64,000 nucleotides of DNA from NCBI RefSeq assembly GCF_947507565.1, contig NC_089175.1:1787733-1851732 (forward strand). Reading direction: 5' to 3'. This document shows, piece by piece, positions 55,814-64,000 of this stretch (the stretch's first letter is position 1; each line of letters begins with the position of its first letter). A program made the position numbers and the translations under genes. The notes under the pieces were generated by a model. That model did no database searches and was not told the DNA's origin. It worked only from the letters and a program-made list of their open reading frames with translations. Origin of the DNA: Oscarella lobularis. Lineage: Eukaryota; Porifera; Homoscleromorpha; Homosclerophorida; Oscarellidae.

Positions 55814-58800
55814 TCAGCGAATCGCCGTTTTGCATTTGACGGCGGCGTCTTCATAATGATTGCACGTATTTGTTCCGTACCCGGCGTGGCGGCACTTGTC
55901 GAGTGACTGCTCATTTCCAACGCACTGAACTTGATCGAGCCACACAATGCCAGAACCGGGTCCATAGGAAATGGCGGTCGTTTCCGCGCCGAGATAAAAA
56001 CCCAGTTGGCGACACACGACGTCGCCGTCGAATTTTTCCCACGATCGACCGCACACCGTTCCCCAGACTCCGCTGTGGTAGACTTCGACTCGGCCTTCAC
56101 TTTTTCCTGAACCTCCGACGAGACGAACAGCTGAAGGAAAAAAATGTAAGCGTTTTACGTTAGTTCTCCGGCGATATCAAAAGCTTACCTTTTTGACAAG
56201 ATACGTAGAATCGATCTGAAGGGTTTGTGCAATAGAAACGTCCCCACTGAACGCCCGTGGAGCAATCTATTTCCTTTTTGTAGCTGGTAAGACAAGATGG
56301 ATTCGCTGCTTGCAAAGGCTGCAATGAGGGGCCGGATCTTCGGTAGCTGCGCGGTAAAGACGGACCATAACCGGCGGCTTCGCACGCCGTTGAGCGCTGA
56401 CGATTTCCCCACGAATTCGCGCCGCACACGACACCCCATGTTTTTTGAGTTGGATTGTACACCTGAAGATAGCCGTTGGAACGACCACTGGTTGACAATC
56501 GGACGCCTAAGGTGAAAATTATAAAATTTTCTTTCGATTAATATTGCCTTCTGACTCACTGGGACTGCACTGAACTTGGGCGTACGCGTAGTTGGAGCAA
56601 TAGCCGTTTCGGCGAAATGAACGAGCCCAGTTGTTATAAGAAAACGACTGAACCGGAGTCACTTTACTGTACGAGCAGTCTTGAAGAAGACTTTCTGTTC
56701 CTCGGCAGTGAAAGTTCGTCAGCAGATTACTGCTGTATTGGTACTTATACTTGGGAGAATCTACGGCTTTTCCTCCTGAATATCCGAGTTGTCTACAAAC
56801 GACGGCAGCGTTTGTGTCACTCCATCCGGCGTCGCAGATCGAATACCAAGCGCCGTCGGTGAGCACTTCGATTCGGCCTTCAAATTCATTTGGACCAGAC
56901 GCGAAACGGACTCCCGGCGTTGCTCTTCGACGAACGCATTCTGTCATTTGAGCCGGGGAAAGAAGATCGCTGAGAAAGAAACATTGGATATCATTCGCTT
57001 CCGTTTGGAGAACTTGACTTGACGACAGGTTGGTGGCTGACGGATGAAAAGTAGGAGGTTGCCCGTTTTGTTGAAGAAGGCTTTTCCTTTCGTCGTACGT
57101 GTAACCAAGAGCGGTAACTTTAAGCAAATTGATTGGGCGATTCCAGGTCGGTTGGGGCAGGAGCGGAGTCGTTGTTTCGGGATAGGTGAGACTCAGATAC
57201 TTCATTGTTGAGTTCAGAGTATACTTACCTTCAAATGATGGATAGTTGTTTGGCCCGTCACCGTGTCTCTTTTGCCAATCGTACCAGAGACGATCAAGGA
57301 AGCAGTGGTGCTATGAAGAAACTCTTATAAGAGAAATTTGGTTGTCGATGAACTGAATCTTACGAAGTAAAAGACTGGATCACGTGGCGATTTCGTACTT
57401 GCCATATCACCGCCGACCGCTCCATGAAGATTATTGTGTTTACTTTCTGTTGGCGGTCTAAATTTAGTGTACAAGCTGAGTTTTTGATCTTCGTCAAGCT
57501 GCGACTGAGACGCTTGCTCGGAGCCAATCATGTTTCGTTGTATGCATTCTGACGGGTCTGAATGCCATTCAGATTTATTGAAGTGACCTGTGTTAACGCA
57601 GTAGTCAGGTGGGTCGCCGTTTTGTGCTCCACCGAGAGGTATCCAGATTTTTGAATCGTTGATCTTTTCTCCCGCCCAATTCCAGTAAGGAAGGCGAAGA
57701 GCATCATCGTTGCGAGCAATTTGTATAGCTCTTTCTAACATAGTCAGAAATGCGCGGTGCCAAGGAAAAAGGCCAGGATCACTAAGAAAACGAGACGTTT
57801 TGGTCAAGAAAACGGAGGCGAATTCCCTGAGTACCGGTGCGCCCCTTGGTCAAAACCGTCCGAATGAAGAGCAGCTAATTCGTTAATAACGCCGTTCTTT
57901 TTCAGGATTTTGAATCCTTCAATTATTGACATCCAGTCCTCGCGTCTGTTGTTTGCCATGTCAATCAAATTGCATCGAGCCTCTACGAGAGAAGATGTTG
58001 CTAAATTTACGCCACATGCAGTCTAATGTCACGAACTTACTGGGTCCGAACTCGTGAGCAATGTTTCTCATATCGTTGAAATCGTCGACAGCGAGAACGT
58101 ATTCTCTGTCACCATTCTTTGGCGTGGCTATATTGATCAACTCTCGCTGATCGGAGGCAAATCGAAAATTTGCCGGTCCCATGACAAAAACTGTTGCCTT
58201 GTCGCTTTCCTTCAGCACGTCAGCGGCTGTCTCGGGATTCCCGCCTTCAGTCGAGCCTCCGTTGGTTACAACAAAAACTACTTTATCGGCTCCAGATCGA
58301 GCTCCTTTGCTGGCATCATTAATTAGTGAGTGAGCTAAGGCGAGAGCTCCTTTTATGTTCCTCGATTCACCTCCGATGTACGGAATTGAATCGACGGCCG
58401 ATTTGAGGTTTGCTCGAGGTGTAGAGTAAACTGAGATGTCGTCAAAATCGAATTCAATTGTTGTTTGACTGGACGTCGAGAATGTGATGACAGCAACCCT
58501 GACGGAGCAGCGGCATCCTATGGTCAACGCGTGATCTATCGTAAGAGCGACGAAGGACTTCTGCTTCGAGAAGTCGTCTCTTGAAATGCTGCCAGAGTTG
58601 TCCATGACGAAAAGGAGATCAACGTTCGTCACGCCGTCGCTTTCCGTTAGTTCGTCACTGAAGGAATTCGAGTGTGCGGCGAAAATGGAGAAGAAGGCGT
58701 TTCTTAGTTTCGCTGCATTTTTCGAAGAGGCTTGGGAATTTGACACTGAGCAGCACGCACAGGTGCACAGGAGAATGATAAAACACCGAAGTTTTGTCAT
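55814..58800 (-). CDS. T2: secreted VWA-tyrosinase-SRCRx3 protein
   Basis: Same six-exon structure as T1 and nearly identical in the VWA and SRCR parts. Exon 1 is 58800-58041, and the CDS ends at the same KTAIR codons. The ATG at 58800 is chosen over an upstream in-frame ATG because it begins the signal peptide shared with T1. Copper site A reads LHSDGFDQGAHR, then a 53-bp intron, then LFPWHRAFL. Site B reads HNNLHG and HHCFLDRLW. The tyrosinase insert between the sites differs from T1 at many residues (ESKHNNLHGAVGG), whereas the VWA exon is almost unchanged. This contrast suggests recent gene conversion of the VWA exon or diversifying change in the tyrosinase. Confidence 0.85.
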
Positions 58801-58919
58801 TGAACTCGAAGGAGGGTATGATGGATCTGAAATTGGTACGAATTTATATATGGCCACTCTGGCCTTTAGATAACATCATCCTGCGTTGGAGTGAAGATAC
58901 TCTAAGAAGCAGATAACAG

Positions 58920-59600
58920 CTTCTAAGAATTTTCTAGACGCCCTTTTTCGATAATAAGGTATACAAATAGGATATAGGACATTAGGGTGTGTAGGACGTA
59001 GTACAGAATATTACGGTGTGTAGGATTACCCTTTCCAAGTGGCGGTTACAATGCGCGGAGGAAGTTTCAAATAGAAATTCTTTTGTGCAAATGAGGATTC
59101 TAGAGAGAAAATCGTAGACTTAGGTATGCAAATGAGGATATAGGACATTAGGGTGTGTAGGACGTATAGGATATTACGGTGTGTAGGATTACCTTTTCTA
59201 AGTGGGAGAATACGCGTGACGCATCCTCAGGAAGTTTCAAATAGAAAATTCTTTTGTGCAAATGCAGATTGATTCTAGAGAGAATCCGTGGTGACGTCTT
59301 GGCACTCAATCCTTTGGCTGTGAACGCTTCTACTCGTGATCATACTTTCTATTCTACACCAGACCCTATTCGGTGTTGCTGGTTGAAGAGGAAACGGACA
59401 GACTCTGACCGCCTTCACAAGTGATCGGAATTTGGCAAATGCTTGGCGCGTCCAAGGTTTTTTTAAGACGAAACAAATTGCACACTAGTGCCGCAGACGA
59501 GTCTATACATCGTCGTCGACGTTTGACGTGATGGAACCAACATAACTGAAGCGACGGAAATTGAATAGGCAAGTCACACAGTAGGTAAATCCTCGCTTAT
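58920..59600. repeat. Minisatellite-like spacer between T2 and T3
   Basis: There are alternating GGACATTAGGGTGTGTAGGA and ATTACGGTGTGTAGGATTAC units near 58980, 59010, 59145 and 59170. They are interspersed with copies of TTTCAAATAGAAATTCTTTT at about 59070 and 59240. The rest resembles the 54.5-55.0 kb spacer. No gene seen. Confidence 0.7.
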
Positions 59601-59644
59601 CCGGACACCCGTGTACAAACTCCACTCGCAAAGACCCACCCACA

Positions 59645-60837
59645 GTACGGTCGCTTGAAATCCCGGCAGTATCGAATCGACGAGATCACGTTCCGTTATG
59701 TTTGAACTGAACGTGCCCTCGTTGGTGGGACCACTGAAGACGGAGAAATGACATCGTCTCGAGGTGGTCTATTTATCCGATTTCAAGCTATTCTAGAAAC
59801 GTCCAATGAGCCCAATCAAGAGTAAAAGTGTCGCGACGAACCTGAGAGGCGAAACGCGATGACGTACGGGTCTTCGTCTCCGAAGTCCGTCCCCATCTCG
59901 GATCGTGAACCAAATTGGCGAGAGGACCCCCGATGCCTATGAGACACACATTGCTCGCGTCCAAATAGCCGAGCGCATATCGTCTCGCATTCAACGCTCT
60001 CGCCTCGTCCGCCGTCGCCTTGGTAATGCGTCGCGCCAGCGTCACGTCGAACGACGCCGCCTGAGCGATGGCGTGCGGAAAGATGGTCACGTACGAAGCG
60101 AGACGCGTCTGCATGGAATAGTGCGACATGTCGTAGTCGTCGGCGACGCCGTGAATGCACGTCTGATCCCACCAGAACGAGGGGATGCCAAGATCGAGTA
60201 TGGGAGCGGCGTAGATGGCGCTCAATTGGACGATTTGATCGTCGAGCGAAACGCGTCCGGCGAGATCGGCGACGCGTTCGGCGAGATCGGCGACGCGTTC
60301 GGCGAGCGGGAGCGACGCGTTGCAGAAGGGGAGCGATCGCGACGGCGAATTTTCGTCGCACGATCGTGACGATGTCGACGTGCCGTCTAGACAGAAAATG
60401 TCGTGCGTTTCGAACGTCTCGTTGCTCGTGTAGTTCCAGCGACTGAGCGACACGCATTTGGAGTCGTCGCATTTTCTGAGAGAAACTTGGGCTCCTGTTG
60501 TGAAGCTGTCTGCTTGGAGTACGAAGGTGGTGTCGTTCGCGAGCGCCAATAGGGAAGTCGTGTTGGAGTATTTCCACTCTTGCACGAAAGCGGTCGAGTC
60601 GTTTCTGCAATCGGCGGCAACGACGAGATTTTTGTCTTGCACCGACGCTCCGTAGTGTCCTCTCAGGACGACAGCGGTCAAGCATCGAGAGTCATCGGCT
60701 GCCGGTCGCACTGTGCCGTCGTCGTGCAGTCGCCAGTGTTGGCCGGGACGTGCTTGGCCGCACGGTGAAAGGTACAGTGTCTTTACTGAACCAAGAAGGA
60801 GGAAGCATGCAAGAATGGAATGAAAAGCAAAGGACAT
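59645..60837 (-). pseudogene. Truncated copy of the GH3 glycoside hydrolase
   Basis: The first exon (signal peptide MSFAFHSILACFLLLGSV, trefoil-like region, GH3 start) is about 95 percent like 39625-38642. It has lost seven bases within the TYGEDPY codons, giving ETKTRTSSR and a stop after LDWAHW. Only a partial second exon ([13 protein letters not shown]) follows, out of position at 59645-59760. All later exons are missing. A seven-residue repeat, LAERVAD, is duplicated. It lacks the catalytic regions. Confidence 0.85.
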
Positions 60838-61432
60838 AGCTAGAGGAATGGATCACGTGCACGACGACTCTACAATCGCCTAATAATCTGGTAAGTTATT
60901 AGAAGACCGAAGAATCGATGGCTCTTCTTCCCAAAACTCTGAGCTGTCTTCAAACGATGGCAGCGTAAATTCCATTAGGAAGGCTCCTCCTATTTAGTAA
61001 GTTTGTTAGGGCTAGTGGACGTGATTGGTGGATTGTATTTTTTTCTGTCACCACACCCAGAGGAAGTTTAAGTTGCTATTCATTTAGGCTCTGTTATCGG
61101 TGTTTCTTTGGCCCGTCTCGACTCACTTTTCCATTCCAAGACGAAGCGCAGACTGCACGCTCAGCTTCCATATGCATCAGGGAAGGCCGAAACGTGCCAT
61201 CGAGTGTTTTGGTAACGTACAGCGCTGCTCCTTTGTGTCTGCGCAGATCTTGCTTTTTTTAGTTCTCAGGCCTACCTGTAGTCTACTCCTGAAGTCCTTC
61301 TTGTTGGAAAACTAGCTGTACGCGAAAAGACGCTTGTTGTGCTGCTGACTCTTTTCTAATACAACGTCAAAGGTGAAAGGAAACACAGAAATTTCGTGCA
61401 ATAACAACTAGAAGGTGACTCAACTCAACTAG
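60838..61432. other. Copy of the GH3 5' flank and tyrosinase 3' flank
   Basis: 60838-61130 follows 39626-39900 with indels (shared GCTAGTGGACGTGATTGGTG and CACCACACCCAGAGGAAG-like blocks). 61325-61432 matches the 3' flanks of T1 and T2. No gene seen. Confidence 0.6.
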
Positions 61433-64000
61433 CTAATGCATGATGAACGAGTTTATTCGGGCAGGGAACTTCAGCGATGCTAGAAACGACGTGCTAGACG
61501 CCGTTTTGCAATTGACGGCGGCGTCTTGATAATGATCGCACGTCGATGTTCCGTACCCGGCATGGCGGCACTTGTCGAGCGACTTCTCATTTCCAACGCA
61601 CTGAACTTGATCGAGCCACACAATGCCCGAACCGGGTCCGTAGGAAATGGCCGTCGTTTCTGCTCCGAGACTGAAGCCCAGTTGACGACACACGACGTCG
61701 CCGTCGGATTTTCCCCACCACCGACCGCACACTGTTCCCCAGACTCCGTTGTGGTAGACTTCAACTCGGCCTCCGTTTCTTCCTGAACCTCCGACGAGAC
61801 GAACAGCTGAAGGAGAAAATGTAAGCGTTTTACGTTTGTTCTCGGACGATATCAAAGGCTTACCTTTTTGACAAGATACGTAGAATCGATCTGAACGGCT
61901 CGTGCAATATGAACGTCCCCACTGAACGCCCGTGGAGCAATCTATTTCCTTTCTGTAGCTGGTAAGGCACGATGGATACGCTGCTTGCAAAGGCTGCAAT
62001 TGGACGCCGGAGCTTCGGTAGCTGCGGGGGTAAGACGGACCATAACCGGCGGCTTCGCACGCCGTTGAGCGCTGGCGATTTCCCCACGAATTTGCGCCGC
62101 ACACGGCACCCCATATTTTTTTAGTTGGATTGTACACCTGAAGATAGCCGTTGGAACGACCACTGGTTGACAATCGGACGCCTAAGGTGCGAAATTAGAA
62201 ACTGTTCTTTTGATTAGCAATTGCCTTCTGACTCACCTGGACTGCACTGAACTTGAGCGTACGCGTAGTTGGAGCAATAGCCATTTCGGCGAAATGAACG
62301 GTACCAGGAAAATGACCGAATCGGAGTCACTTTACTGTACGAGCAGTCTTGAAGAAGAGTTTCTGTTCCTCGGCAGTGAAAATTTGTCAGCAGATTACTG
62401 CTGTATTGGTACTTCCACTTGGGAGAATCTACGGCCTTTCCTCCTGAATATCCGAGCTGTCTACAAACGACGGCAGCGTCTGCATCGCTCCATCCGGCGT
62501 CGCAGATTGAATACCACGCACCGTTTATTAGAACCTCGACTCGGCCTTCAAATTGGTTTGGGCCGGATGCAAGGCGGACTCCTGGCGTTGCTCGCCGGCG
62601 AACACATTCCGTCAGTTGAGATGGAGATAGGCGATCGCTGAGAAACGAACACTGGGTATTCGCTTTCATTTGGAGAACTTGACTGGGCGACATTTTGCGT
62701 CGAAGCAGCATTGCTGAACGAAGTGCCGAGACAGTCGTTGACGGTCGATAGACAGATCCTATTGATGTTATTACGCCACGTCGGCGCCGGTCGTTTTTTT
62801 GAATAATGGTCTTGCTTTCTTTGTCGTACGTGTAACCGAGATCGTTAACATTGAGCAAATCAACCGGGCGATTCAAGGGCTGATCAGAATGGGGCAAGAG
62901 CGGAGTCGTTGTTCCGGGATAGTCGAGATTTAGGTGCATCATGTGTGAGTACAGAGTGTACCCGTTTCCTGATGATGGATAGTTGTTAGGTCCTTCACCG
63001 TGCTGCTTTTGCCAATCATACCAAAGACGGTCGATAAAGCAGTGGTGCTATAAGAGAAAGATCATGATAAAGATAAATTACTTTGTTGCTGTTGTCTTAC
63101 AAAGTAAAAGATTGGATCAAGTGGTGCTGTGAAGCCATTTGCCATATGCGATCCGGTTCCGAATTTTCCGTGTAAATGGTTGTGTCGATCAGGTCCACTT
63201 TCTGTTTTACTTCTGAAATTTTCGTACGAGTCAGTTCCTTCTCTATCTTTGTCAAGCTCTGACTGAGACGCTTGAGGTGCGGTTAGTAACCCCGTGTTGA
63301 AATTTCTCTTTATGCATTCTGACGGGTCTGGATGCCAGTCAGATTTTTTGAAATGACCTGTATTAACGCAGAACGCGTTGTTTGCATCGCCGTTCTGTTG
63401 TCCGCCGAGATGTTCCCAAATTTTCGACGTTACGGGACTTTCCCCTGCCCAATTCCAGTAAGGAAGACGAAGAGCGTCGTCGTTGAGAGCAATTTGTAGA
63501 GCTCTTTCTATCATAGACAGAAAGGCGCGGTGCCAAGGAAGAAAACCAGCGCTTCTAAGAAAAGATTTGGTCAAAGAACTAAAGTGATTGGTTATATAGT
63601 ACCCGTGCGCGTAGCCTTCTGTCCAGGTCTCCATGTGAAGGCCGTTCATCTTATTGATAACACCGTTTTTTTTTAGGATTTTAAATCCTTCAATTATCAA
63701 CTTCCAGTCTTCAGGGCGATTTTTTGCCATGTCGATCAAATTGCATCGAGCCTCTACGAGAGAAGACGCGGCTGCACTGCGGTTGAAGCTAATATGATTG
63801 ACTTACTGGATCCGAACTCTTCAGCAATGCCACTCATGTCGTCAAAATCGTCAACAACCAGAACGTATTCTCTATCACTGTTCTTCGGTGTGGCTATATT
63901 GATCAATTCTTGCTGACTGTAGACAGACTGAAAATTCGCCACTCCCATGGCAAAAACTGTTGCCTTGTCCGTTCCCTTCAACACGTCAGCAGCCGGCTTG
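61433..64000 (-). CDS. T3: VWA-tyrosinase-SRCRx3 protein, 5' end outside the window
   Basis: This is the third and most diverged tandem copy. The first exon enters at the window edge within the VWA domain (VLVVDDFDD is its end) and stops near 63807. The tyrosinase exons read LHMETWTEGYAHG, a 48-bp intron, then FLPWHRAFLSMIERAL. Then DRHNHLHGKFGTG and a phenylalanine-rich DPIFYF precede the site B HH exon. Three SRCRs follow, and the last has a longer C-terminus (LASLKFPARINSFIMH) than T1 and T2. All conserved His and Cys positions seen in T1 are kept, so it is probably functional. It is an incomplete gene here only because the window ends. Confidence 0.85.

Noticed and set aside
1-64000. CRISPR arrays, operons, rRNA and tRNA genes
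   Set aside because: None seen. The window is eukaryotic with spliced genes, and I found no cloverleaf or rRNA-like stretch by eye.

Overview
The window is nuclear DNA of a metazoan with a compact genome. Almost every gene is split by introns of about 48-60 bp, intergenic gaps are often under 150 bp, and the families are animal ones: SRCR, CCP/sushi, fibronectin type II, CARD, RabGAP/TBC, PrimPol and an HRDLAARN-type tyrosine kinase. Many SRCR copies, tiny introns and a tyrosine-kinase receptor with a mosaic ectodomain suggest a sponge, possibly a homoscleromorph. That assignment is inference from gene content only.

Layout. (1) 0.1-6 kb: two tandem intact copies of a CARD + large GTPase + alpha-crystallin/Hsp20-like gene. 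(2) 6.3-21.4 kb: a rearranged tandem array of two unrelated genes. P is an unidentified protein that looks like a beta-propeller followed by an alpha-solenoid. Q is a PLAT domain fused to an FAD-dependent sugar-lactone oxidase. One Q (13.0-15.8 kb) and one P (17.4-21.4 kb) look complete; the rest are fragments joined at visible breakpoints. A 0.7-kb Tc1/mariner-like MITE lies between the complete Q and P. (3) 21.5-30.3 kb: a compact housekeeping-like block with a type II membrane sulfotransferase, a zinc alcohol dehydrogenase, a TBC RabGAP, a small basic protein, an EF-hand protein ending in a dynein-stalk-like module, and a Gfo/Idh/MocA oxidoreductase. (4) 30.4-36.1 kb: PrimPol fused in frame to a gamma-glutamylcyclotransferase-like domain, two tandem intronless genes of unknown family, and a decayed copy of the PrimPol fusion. 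(5) 36.2-39.6 kb: a secreted family-3 glycoside hydrolase on the minus strand. (6) 40-49.2 kb: a large receptor gene whose phase-1 exons encode CCP, SRCR and FN2 modules, then a seven-transmembrane exon, then a complete tyrosine kinase. (7) 49.6-64 kb: three tandem minus-strand copies of a secreted VWA-tyrosinase-SRCRx3 gene, separated by truncated pieces of the kinase, the glycoside hydrolase and SRCR exons.

The window has a core of single-copy genes flanked by young segmental duplications. These duplications have made paralogues (CARD-GTPase, VWA-tyrosinase, 33-35 kb pair), relics and at least two chimeric joints. Noncanonical GC-AG introns recur in at least four genes. Exon coordinates were derived by hand from reading frame, phase and GT/GC-AG signals and may be off by a base in places.
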